From: a virus
Virus record (IMG/VR): IMGVR_UViG_3300020172_001141
Location: 1 to 22,229 of that record
DNA: 22,229 bases
Strand: one strand, 5' to 3'
The notes under the pieces were generated by a model that saw only the letters and a list, made by a program, of their open reading frames with translations, made no database searches and had not been told where the DNA came from. The position numbers and the translations under genes are program-made. This document shows, piece after piece, positions 1 through 6,798 of the stretch (within the stretch, counting starts at the first letter, position 1; the number at the start of each line of letters is the position of its first letter).

Positions 1-74
1 AGATTCTTGAGTTGCTTGGCTCTGATGTTAAGGCTGGTCTAGAAAAATTGTTTGTTCCACCTGTCAGAAATTAA
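1..74 (+). CDS. 3' end of an unrecognised gene (partial)
   Basis: The window opens inside a reading frame (first full codon at 3) that ends at TAA 72-74. It encodes about 23 residues ending in LFVPPVRN. The codons are AT-rich and mixed like the phage core genes, not like the GC-rich gene that follows. The stop lies 14 nt before the next ATG, with AGGAG at 77-81 between them, so the two genes are probably co-transcribed. The fragment is too short to assign a family. Reading-frame continuity and the tight spacing are the only evidence that it is a gene. Confidence 0.6.
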   Translation, partial: ILELLGSDVKAGLEKLFVPPVRN

Positions 75-88
75 TTAGGAGAAAATAA

Positions 89-1798
89 ATGGCAACTCTG
101 TATTTCAACGGTGCGGTAGACGGCGAGTGGACAGAACTCGGCAACTGGTGGAGTGACGACCAGTTCACCGTGCAGGCGACGAGTCTGCCAGCCAGCACCG
201 ACGATGTGATCGCTACGGCTAGCATCTCCAGCAACAGTGGGGCTGCACCTACGGTAGCGAACCTGACAACGAGCCATCCTTTCTCTATTACCACCACCGT
301 CACCGGAGACGCGACGTTCACTGGCGATTCGTCCAACGCTGGCAATATCACGGGAAATGTGACGTTCCACAACAGTTCGGCCAACAGCGGCACCGTCACC
401 GGCGACGCGGTGTTCAACGACAGTTCGTACAACAACTACGGCACCGTCACCGGCGACGCGGTGTTCAACGAAAATTCGTTCAACAGCAGCGACGGCACCG
501 TCACCGGCAACGCGACGTTCAATGACGACGCGGACAACTACGGCACCGTCAGTGGCAACGCGACGTTCAACGACGGTGCGTACAACAGCGGCACCATCAC
601 CGGCAACGCGACATTTACGGCGTCATCGTATACGGGCAATCCAGTGGGCTATAGCGTCACTGGCACGGTGACGTTTTCTTCTGCAAGTCCTGTTTCTTTC
701 ACGATGAACAACGGCACGGGCGGTTGGAATGTTGACACAACCAATTGGGTTTTCACCACAGCGGGGCAGAACTGGACGTTCAACGACAGTTCGTACAACG
801 GCGGCACGCTCCGCTCCGGCGACGCGACGTTCAATGACAGTTCGTGGAACGCAAATTTTGTTTACGGCGACGCGACTTTCAACGACTACGCTTTCAATTC
901 TTCAAGCGGGTGGGCGTGGGCTGGCGCGACGTTCAACGACAATTCGTACAACGACGGCACCGTCAGTGGCGATGCGACGTTTGGCAGCGGTTCCAACAGC
1001 GGCACCGTCAGTGGCGATGCGACGTTTGGCAGCGGTTCCAACAGCGGCACCGTCAGTGGCGATGCGACGTTTGGCAGCGGCGGCTCCAACGGCGGCTATG
1101 TTTATGGCAATGCGACGTTTGCCGGTGCCTCGTACAACTCCGGCAACGTCAGCGGCAACGCGACGTTCAACGACAATACGGTCAACGCCAACGGCGCAAC
1201 CGTCGGCCTAGAAGCGACGTTCAACGACTATGCTTACAACAGCGGCTTCGTCGGCGGAGACGCGACGTTCAACGACGCTACTTACAACTCCGGCACCGTC
1301 AACGGCAGCGCAACGTTTTCGGCCTCCGCGTATTCTTTGGCCCCAGTAGGGACGGTTGTGGGGGCCGTCACATTCTCTTCGGCCACTCCAGTTAGTTTCA
1401 CGTTGACAGACTACCAGTGGAGCGCCGACGCCTCGCTGTGGGTTTTTGAAACTGCGGGGCAGCATTTGACGTTGAACGGCGCGTCGGCGTTCAATCCTCT
1501 TGGCGGTTCTGTGGTTGTCAACGGAGACTGTACGCTCAACGGCGCCTCCATCGTGTTTGGAGTTACTATCAACGGCAACTGCACGTTTAACGACAGTGCG
1601 TGGTTGGCGGGGGACAGCACCATCAACGGCAACTGCGCGTTCAACGACACTTCATACTTCTCGTCGCAGGAAGGTATTGCCATTAACGGAGATTGCGCGT
1701 TTAGCGGTCAGGCGTACAACGCGAGCAGAATCTCTGGCTCTGTTACCCCCGCCTACAAAACAGGCATCAACGGTTCCTCAATTCTTGGAATAGTATAA
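89..1798 (+). CDS. Repetitive beta-solenoid-like surface protein, probable phage fibre or adhesin
   Basis: A 569-residue protein made of degenerate repeats of about 15-20 residues around G(D/N)ATFND-SxNxGTVxG. Residues 1-70 are a non-repeat head with W/NWW and LPAxxDDV elements, resembling N-termini of secreted beta-helical repeat proteins. Repeats fill about 71-183, 229-417 and 459-550. Two related inserts interrupt them (about 184-228 and 418-458), each with a TFSSAxPVSFT segment and WVFxTAGQ. The last four repeats carry Cys where the others carry Ala (C481, C498, C516, C536), the only cysteines in the protein. The start is supported by AGGAG at 77-81. Codons are strongly GC-ending: 38 of 60 bases are G/C at 541-600 against 15 of 60 at 1861-1920 in the next gene, suggesting acquisition from another genome. 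A stacked beta-strand fibre is inferred. No enzymatic domain is recognised. Host adhesin or virion decoration are both possible. Confidence 0.75.
   Translation: MATLYFNGAVDGEWTELGNWWSDDQFTVQATSLPASTDDVIATASISSNSGAAPTVANLTTSHPFSITTTVTGDATFTGDSSNAGNITGNVTFHNSSANSGTVTGDAVFNDSSYNNYGTVTGDAVFNENSFNSSDGTVTGNATFNDDADNYGTVSGNATFNDGAYNSGTITGNATFTASSYTGNPVGYSVTGTVTFSSASPVSFTMNNGTGGWNVDTTNWVFTTAGQNWTFNDSSYNGGTLRSGDATFNDSSWNANFVYGDATFNDYAFNSSSGWAWAGATFNDNSYNDGTVSGDATFGSGSNSGTVSGDATFGSGSNSGTVSGDATFGSGGSNGGYVYGNATFAGASYNSGNVSGNATFNDNTVNANGATVGLEATFNDYAYNSGFVGGDATFNDATYNSGTVNGSATFSASAYSLAPVGTVVGAVTFSSATPVSFTLTDYQWSADASLWVFETAGQHLTLNGASAFNPLGGSVVVNGDCTLNGASIVFGVTINGNCTFNDSAWLAGDSTINGNCAFNDTSYFSSQEGIAINGDCAFSGQAYNASRISGSVTPAYKTGINGSSILGIV
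956..1080 (+). repeat. Perfect 45-bp tandem repeat, about 2.8 copies
   Basis: The unit begins GGCACCGTCAGTGGCGATGC and is 15 codons long. Copies run 956-1000 and 1001-1045 without a mismatch, and a third is identical over 1046-1080 before diverging. It encodes GTVSGDATFGSGSNS. Identity at the DNA level, among repeats that are otherwise degenerate, points to recent duplication by slippage or unequal recombination. It keeps the reading frame. Confidence 0.95.
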
Positions 1799-1803
1799 AA
1801 ACT

Positions 1804-2781
1804 ATGCCATTCTATATTAAAGGAAATAAATTATTAGCAAATAAAATATTGAGTAAATTCTCTAAAAATGTTATACCACAACATATTAATACCAGTACTG
1901 CTAATAGATTAATAGACAAAAACCCCTCAACAGACAGTTTAGTATACTCCAGCCAAAATCCTTATGGTGGCGTAGGAGACGCTGGCATTTGGGTTCGTAA
2001 TCCCAACTGTTGGATCAATGGAGTAAGTAATATAAGTTGTTTCAGTCCAGCACAGCGAAGCGGAGCGGCATGGAATACGCGGGCTGGAACACTAATTACC
2101 ACAAAACATATTATACAAGCCAAACACTATCTTACATCAATTCTGCCCGGTGGAACTCCAATAATTTTTGTAGACGAAAACAATAATGCTATAAGTCGCA
2201 AGATTGTGGGCTATGCTACTGATAGTACAGATATAGCAATAGGATTATTAGATAGCGACGTTCCTAATAATATAAAAATAGCTAAAGTATTACCAAAAAA
2301 CTTTAGAGATTATATTAGTCATACAGTTTTAGAGATAGAAAATAATAGCTTGGTATCTTTTGTCTTAACCCCTTTTCTATATTCTGTCTCTTTGGATCAA
2401 GAAGAAAAAGCTATTTTAAAAATTTTTTCTGGTGGCTATGCCACTAATTCTTCTGACGGAGTAAGATACGTTTCTGCTGAATTTTATAGTCCCAAAGCCA
2501 ACGATAGCTATCTATTAAATCAACAACCAAACCCATTGCCAAATCAATTTTCTAGTTGGTCAGAAACTATAATTGCTGGAGATAGCGGAAATCCTATTTT
2601 CTTAATTATAGATAATCAATTGGTGGTTTTAACTACTTGGTGGTCACCGGGCAATGGCCCATTCATATCAGATTCTGTAAGATATGATGCTATTAATAGT
2701 CTTATAGAAAGCTTAAGCCCCGGAGCGGGCTATAGTTTAACGCCTATTGATCTAGAATTAGTATATCACAAATATAGCTAA
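1804..2781 (+). CDS. Trypsin/chymotrypsin-fold serine protease
   Basis: A 325-residue protein with the three signatures of the S1/chymotrypsin fold in the right order. GTLITTKHIIQAKHYL at about 95-110 gives the candidate catalytic His108, in the place of TAAHC. STDIAIGLL at 141-149 gives Asp143, in the place of DIAL. AGDSGNPIF at 258-266 gives Ser261, with GDSGNP in place of the usual GDSGGP. No signal peptide is evident. Residues 1-60 are a polar, low-complexity-looking leader that could be a targeting or pro-region. The gene starts 5 nt after the repeat-protein stop with no good Shine-Dalgarno, so translation may be coupled. Base composition is strongly AT-rich, unlike the upstream gene. 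Processing of the neighbouring fibre, cleavage of a host surface protein, or action inside the host are all open. The fold call is firm; the biological role is inferred. Confidence 0.82.
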   Translation: MPFYIKGNKLLANKILSKFSKNVIPQHINTSTANRLIDKNPSTDSLVYSSQNPYGGVGDAGIWVRNPNCWINGVSNISCFSPAQRSGAAWNTRAGTLITTKHIIQAKHYLTSILPGGTPIIFVDENNNAISRKIVGYATDSTDIAIGLLDSDVPNNIKIAKVLPKNFRDYISHTVLEIENNSLVSFVLTPFLYSVSLDQEEKAILKIFSGGYATNSSDGVRYVSAEFYSPKANDSYLLNQQPNPLPNQFSSWSETIIAGDSGNPIFLIIDNQLVVLTTWWSPGNGPFISDSVRYDAINSLIESLSPGAGYSLTPIDLELVYHKYS

Positions 2782-2786
2782 TCGTG

Positions 2787-2792
2787 TATAAT
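2787..2792 (+). promoter_or_regulatory. Possible -10 element (TATAAT) before the lipoprotein gene
   Basis: A perfect TATAAT lies in the 34-nt gap between the protease stop (2781) and the lipoprotein ATG (2816), with AAGGAA at 2803-2808 downstream. Transcription starting about 7 nt after the element would still leave the ribosome site in the message. No TTGACA-like -35 is present about 17 nt upstream (TATCAC there). In AT-rich DNA such a hexamer can arise by chance, so this is a weak candidate. Confidence 0.3.
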
Positions 2793-2815
2793 ATAGAAGA
2801 ATAAGGAACATAAAC

Positions 2816-3151
2816 ATGAAAAAACTACTACTCATAATTACCAGCTTATTTTTGATTGGGTGCGCATATCAGCCGCTTTGCCGTTTTAATGGCGAAGATG
2901 TGACCAATATGTACGCATATTATGTTGAAGAGTGGCAAAAAGAGGCTCAATCTTCTTTTGAAAGTGCTGAAAAAGCAGTATTTGAAGTTGCCCCAAAACC
3001 AGATGAAATTCTTGGGCCAAATCCCGACGCCTCTAAGTGTATTTGCAAAGGAAGTGGTATAATAGTACATGGCGATAAGCACACAACCCCGTGTCCTTAC
3101 CACCACAAAGGGGGTATTTCGATTAAAGCTCCCTCACCAGTTAAAAAATGA
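2816..3151 (+). CDS. Small lipoprotein with C-terminal Cys/His motif
   Basis: A 111-residue protein starting MKKLLLIITSLFLIGC, a short basic N-terminus, hydrophobic stretch and LIGC lipobox, so lipidation at Cys16 by the host is expected. The mature protein has a helical acidic middle (about 27-65) and a C-terminal motif KCICKGSG...HGDKHTTPCPYH (about 74-96). Its CxCxGxG followed by HGDxHxTPCP resembles half of a DnaJ-type zinc centre, seen in small phage proteins. AAGGAA at 2803-2808 supports the start. It heads a run of small membrane-associated genes (to 4520). Roles in lysis (outer spanin-like), superinfection exclusion or envelope remodelling are possible, but no family is recognised with certainty. 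Confidence 0.7.
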   Translation: MKKLLLIITSLFLIGCAYQPLCRFNGEDVTNMYAYYVEEWQKEAQSSFESAEKAVFEVAPKPDEILGPNPDASKCICKGSGIIVHGDKHTTPCPYHHKGGISIKAPSPVKK

Positions 3152-3161
3152 AAGGTTAATC

Positions 3162-3449
3162 ATGCAGAATTATATTGTTTACGGCCTAATTGCCATTGGT
3201 GTTTTATTTATACTATCCAACTTTGTAAATGCCAAGTACGTAATTTCATCACTATTCAAGAAAACTAAAGTAGATACCACGCCGTCAACAAGCGTTGATG
3301 AGGAAAATTTCCTACATATTATTTCTCTTTGGTATCAACTAAAAGAGTGTTGCGATAAGTGCAATCTCACGGCGGCATCAGACAAATTAGACGAAGTATT
3401 TCCACTTCTGAATCTAAACGAGGTTAAGCCCAATGACAAAGTTTCTTAA
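3162..3449 (+). CDS. Small membrane protein, unknown function
   Basis: Encodes 95 residues from ATG 3162, which has AAAGGT at 3151-3156 just upstream. An in-frame start at 3069 would overlap the lipoprotein gene by 83 nt and place hydrophilic residues before the membrane segment, so it is less likely. Residues about 4-25 (YIVYGLIAIGVLFILSNFV) form one membrane helix. The rest is a soluble domain with a CxxC pair (ECCDKC) and an amphipathic look. It overlaps the next gene by 17 nt. No family recognised. Confidence 0.65.
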   Translation: MQNYIVYGLIAIGVLFILSNFVNAKYVISSLFKKTKVDTTPSTSVDEENFLHIISLWYQLKECCDKCNLTAASDKLDEVFPLLNLNEVKPNDKVS

Positions 3450-3879
3450 TCTTAATACGCTAGTTGGCATACTTCTAATTGTTGGTGGCTTAGTTTTATA
3501 TAGACCAGCAATAGATAAAGACTTAATAAATTTAAACATTGATAAGCCATCGGCTAGCGTTTTAGAAACTGTTAAGCCAGTATCTCAATTAATAACAGAC
3601 CCAACGGACAAAGCTAAGTTTGCCATTTTCAATCAAGAATTTGCCAAACGTGTTATTAATTATAAGGCCGACATTCAACAGATCAATGATGTGTATGTTC
3701 TAGCGGCCTCTGCGTTTTTTAAAGATTCATTACGTGATAAGTATGAAGATTTAGACGTTAAGCTAGTTGATCTAATTAAAAGTATAACAACAGAAGACAA
3801 TCATAAACTGTCTCAGGAAGAACTCACAAAGATATCGGAATACTTTATGGGGCTTTCTTGGTCACTAATATATAACTAA
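3433..3879 (+). CDS. Small membrane-anchored protein, unknown function
   Basis: Encodes 148 residues. About 8-24 (NTLVGILLIVGGLVLY) is a single membrane helix at the N-terminus. The remaining 120 residues are predicted mostly helical and charged, consistent with a soluble domain on one side of the membrane. The start overlaps the end of the previous gene by 17 nt, suggesting coupled translation, and the next gene begins 2 nt after its stop. No signature motif or family recognised. The similar layout of its upstream neighbour (one helix plus a small soluble domain) suggests the two act together, which is inference. Confidence 0.65.
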   Translation: MTKFLNLNTLVGILLIVGGLVLYRPAIDKDLINLNIDKPSASVLETVKPVSQLITDPTDKAKFAIFNQEFAKRVINYKADIQQINDVYVLAASAFFKDSLRDKYEDLDVKLVDLIKSITTEDNHKLSQEELTKISEYFMGLSWSLIYN

Positions 3880-3881
3880 AC

Positions 3882-4520
3882 ATGAAAATACAAGTTCAAC
3901 AAATAAGAGATATTGTAGACGCGATCTTCTCTAAGATGGGATATAATATTAAGAACTTTAATATTCAATTTCCACATCCTCTAGATATCAAAATAGTTCG
4001 TGATGAAAAAGACAATATTGTTCTTAAATTCACGGGCGCTTTGCCCAAGGTTACTTGGCAGAAATTCATCACGCTAACCGCCAGAATCTCTGGAATTTCT
4101 TTGGGTCAAAAAGAGGGCGTTTTAATGCTCAAATATTTACCCGACGTTCCATTCTCATATGACGATCAATCAACAGAGCTTCTTTTTGGACAGGCTCAAC
4201 CATATGATTTTGGCGATATCTACAGTGAAATCAACTCAGAATACCAAGACGAAGAAAGAAAAATTTTAGCAAACAAGTGCTTGCATTATGCCTCTGAGTG
4301 GGCTACAATAGCTAACCAAAGCGGAAGCTTATCGGACACAACGTCGTGTCACCGTAGAAATTTGAAAAGAGATTGCAAAAACTTTGTAATGGATAATATT
4401 AAGACTGATCCAGAAATACAAGCTGGCTCAGTTATTATTACATTCCTATTTTTCTACGTTGTACTTCCAGTAGTTTTAAAGTTTGTTCTTGAAAGACTAT
4501 TTAAAAAGCTTTTTAGTTGA
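3882..4520 (+). CDS. Protein with C-terminal membrane anchor, unknown function
   Basis: Encodes 212 residues. The first 180 are soluble, with mixed beta and helix (DIKIVRDEKDNIVLKFTGAL near 35-54). About 183-203 (SVIITFLFFYVVLPVVLKFV) is a hydrophobic tail anchor followed by a basic end (ERLFKKLFS). It starts 2 nt after the preceding stop and closes the run of membrane-associated genes. A 40-nt gap then leads to nrdA. The C-tail topology differs from the N-anchored neighbours. No recognised domain. Confidence 0.65.
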   Translation: MKIQVQQIRDIVDAIFSKMGYNIKNFNIQFPHPLDIKIVRDEKDNIVLKFTGALPKVTWQKFITLTARISGISLGQKEGVLMLKYLPDVPFSYDDQSTELLFGQAQPYDFGDIYSEINSEYQDEERKILANKCLHYASEWATIANQSGSLSDTTSCHRRNLKRDCKNFVMDNIKTDPEIQAGSVIITFLFFYVVLPVVLKFVLERLFKKLFS

Positions 4521-4560
4521 TAGTTGGTTAGTTAATCTTACAATTTAGAGGGGATACTAT

Positions 4561-6798
4561 ATGCGTGTTCAGAAGAGGAACGGCAGCGTTGAAGCATATA
4601 ATGTAGAAAAAATCCACAAGGTTCTTGAGTGGGCGATAAAAGATATCAGCAACGTATCGTGGTCAGATATAGAAATGAACGCCAAGCTGTCTCTTGATGA
4701 CGGCATAAGCACAAAAGATATTCATCAAATTCTAATCAAGTCTGCTAACGACCTTATGTCGCCAAGCAGGCCAAACTATCAATATGTCGCCTCTAGACTA
4801 TTGAATATGTCTTTAAGAAAAGACTTGTGGGAAAGATACGATAACCCACCCTCTCTACATAACCACCTAAAAAATAACGTTGGGGATGGCATATATGATC
4901 CTCAAATTTTAGATAAGTGGTCTAAAGAAGACATTGAAGAAATACAAGAGTTCTTAGATCACGATAGAGATTATTTATTCACATATGCTGGACTACAGCA
5001 ATTAATAGATAAATATCTTGTAAAGAATAGGGCAACTGGCAAGATATATGAAACGCCACAGTTTGCTTATATGGCAATAGCTATGGCCTTATTCCACACC
5101 ATTAAAGATGTAAAAGAGGCTTATGAGTGTTTTTCTACTTTCAAGATTAATCTTCCCACACCAATTATGGCGGGCGTAAGAACTAATATTAAGCAGTTTG
5201 CTAGCTGCGTATTGGTTGATGTTGATGATGATTTAGCATCTATATTCTCTAGCGTTCATGCCGTTGGCAAATACACAGCACGACGAGCAGGAATAGGTTT
5301 AAATATGGGTAGAATTCGCCCCATTAATTCTAGCATTAGAGGCGGCGAGGTTATACATACTGGTCTTATCCCATACTTAAAGATATTTGAATCAACAGTT
5401 AAGGCTACTAGTCAGAATGGTATTCGCGGCGGCTCTGCCACCGTACACATTCCATTTTGGCATTATGAAATAGAAGACGTTGTAGCATTAAAGAACAATG
5501 CTGGAACTGACGATAATAGGGTGAGAAAGCTAGACTATTCTATACAGTTTAATAAGCTGTTTTATGAACGTCTAATTAAGAATGAAGATATTACTTTGTT
5601 TAGCCCAGAAGAAACGGGCGGTCTTTATAGCTCCATGAATGATAATGAAGACTTTAAAAAGCTATATGAAAAATATGAGAATAGCCGCTATGTTAAAATG
5701 AAGAAAAAGATTAGTGCTAGAAAGTTAGCAGAAATATTTGCTAAAGAAAGATTAGAAACTGGCCGCATATATGTTATGAATATTGACAACGCTAACGAAC
5801 ACGGGTCGTGGCTTACTCCAGTATATATGAGTAATTTGTGTCAGGAAATAATTCACCCAACTAAACCAATTTCATCTATTGACGATAAAGAGGGAGAGAT
5901 TGGAATTTGTATTTTATCGGCACTAAACTTACTAGAACTTGAAGATGACAAAGATACTGAAAAAGCATGTTCAGTTGCTGTTCGTACTTTAGAATATATT
6001 ATTGATTACCAAGACTATCCAATTGTTGCTGGTGAGAATTTTACCAAAAATAGAAGATCGCTTGGTATAGGGATCACTAATTTTGCAGCATATCTTGCTA
6101 AAAATAAACTCAAATATGATGATCCAGATACGCTAAAATTAGTTCATGAAACTATGGAAAAAATTCAGTGGTATTTGCTCAATGAATCTTGCAAATTGGC
6201 TGAGATCAAGGGGCCATGCTCCAAGTTTAATGAAACAAAATATGCCCAAGGTTTGTTGCCGATAGATTGGTACAAAAAATCAGTTGACGAACTAGTTAAG
6301 CCAGAGTATACTATGGATTGGGAAGGTCTTAGATCAAGAATAAAAACCTACGGACTAAGGCACTCTACCCTAACCGCCATAATGCCCTGTGAGTCCTCTA
6401 GCGTCATCCAGAACAGCACTAATGGCATAGAACCTGTCAGGAACCTAATGTCTTACAAGAAGGCTAAGAATGGCATTTTAAAGCAGCTAGTGCCAAACTA
6501 TATGTCTCGTAAAAACTACTATACTTTAGCTTGGGAAATGGAAAACAATAAGGCCATACTTAATATTTGTGCCACATTGCAAAAATTTGTAGACATGAGT
6601 ATTAGTGTTAATCTATACTATAATTATTCTCATTATCCAGAAGGAAATATCCCCTTGAGTATTTTAATCAAAGATCAATTATATGGGTATAGATATGGTA
6701 TAAAGAACTTTTATTACTGCAACACGCCCGACTCTGATGGGAATACAGAAAAAGACATGTTATCTGAAACTTGTTCTGGAGGATCGTGTGCAATCTAA
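4561..6798 (+). CDS. nrdA: Class Ia ribonucleoside-diphosphate reductase, alpha subunit
   Basis: A 745-residue large subunit that reduces ribonucleoside diphosphates to deoxyribonucleotides for phage DNA synthesis, working with NrdB at 8028. Residues about 1-90 are an ATP-cone-like allosteric domain (VQKRNGSVEAYNVEKI). Active-site residues follow E. coli NrdA: Cys216 and Cys450 as the reducing pair, the N425-L-C427-Q-E429 motif with the thiyl Cys427, radical-transfer tyrosines Y718/Y719, and the mobile C-terminal pair C738/C743 in CSGGSC. PCESSSVIQNSTNGIEP is the conserved phosphate-binding segment. Length is close to the E. coli enzyme, so there is no intein. AGAGGGGA at 4547-4554 supports the start. 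The last codons overlap the start of a homing endonuclease remnant. Confidence 0.97.
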   Translation: MRVQKRNGSVEAYNVEKIHKVLEWAIKDISNVSWSDIEMNAKLSLDDGISTKDIHQILIKSANDLMSPSRPNYQYVASRLLNMSLRKDLWERYDNPPSLHNHLKNNVGDGIYDPQILDKWSKEDIEEIQEFLDHDRDYLFTYAGLQQLIDKYLVKNRATGKIYETPQFAYMAIAMALFHTIKDVKEAYECFSTFKINLPTPIMAGVRTNIKQFASCVLVDVDDDLASIFSSVHAVGKYTARRAGIGLNMGRIRPINSSIRGGEVIHTGLIPYLKIFESTVKATSQNGIRGGSATVHIPFWHYEIEDVVALKNNAGTDDNRVRKLDYSIQFNKLFYERLIKNEDITLFSPEETGGLYSSMNDNEDFKKLYEKYENSRYVKMKKKISARKLAEIFAKERLETGRIYVMNIDNANEHGSWLTPVYMSNLCQEIIHPTKPISSIDDKEGEIGICILSALNLLELEDDKDTEKACSVAVRTLEYIIDYQDYPIVAGENFTKNRRSLGIGITNFAAYLAKNKLKYDDPDTLKLVHETMEKIQWYLLNESCKLAEIKGPCSKFNETKYAQGLLPIDWYKKSVDELVKPEYTMDWEGLRSRIKTYGLRHSTLTAIMPCESSSVIQNSTNGIEPVRNLMSYKKAKNGILKQLVPNYMSRKNYYTLAWEMENNKAILNICATLQKFVDMSISVNLYYNYSHYPEGNIPLSILIKDQLYGYRYGIKNFYYCNTPDSDGNTEKDMLSETCSGGSCAI
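6778..6783 (+). promoter_or_regulatory. GGAGGA site inside the nrdA end, serving the endonuclease remnant
   Basis: GGAGGA is made by the codons for Gly-Gly in the conserved CSGGSC end of NrdA. It lies 4 nt before an in-frame GTG at 6788, which would give MQSNIKDLLEYNPKTGEIFW, the expected N-terminus of an HNH endonuclease. The site may therefore be borrowed from a fixed NrdA sequence. Spacing is short, and function is inferred. Confidence 0.4.

Noticed and set aside
956-1080. CRISPR-like array.
   Set aside because: The 45-bp units are contiguous, in frame and without spacers. They are coding tandem repeats.
64-1683. Several long minus-strand and shifted plus-strand open frames across the repeat gene (for example 64-435, 729-1211, 844-1395, 1208-1465).
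   Set aside because: They arise because GC-rich repetitive codons rarely make stops in any frame. They mirror the repeats, have no start signals, and sit inside a clear gene.
89-1798. Diversity-generating retroelement target, suggested by many AAC codons in the repeats.
   Set aside because: No reverse transcriptase or template repeat is visible in the window, and the repeats are spread over the gene instead of a single 3' variable region.
4338-4353. Short inverted repeat GACAC...GTGTC inside the C-anchored membrane protein gene.
   Set aside because: The stem is only 5 bp within coding sequence, with no T-run after it, so it is not a credible terminator or operator.
4517-4544. Promoter-like TTGATA (4517-4522), 16-nt spacer, TACAAT (4539-4544) before nrdA.
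   Set aside because: Transcription would start near 4551, inside the nrdA ribosome site (4547-4554), which would remove part of it. The match also partly overlaps the previous stop.
4561-6798. Intein or intron within nrdA.
   Set aside because: The protein is 745 residues, close to the usual length, and all active-site motifs follow one another without an insertion.
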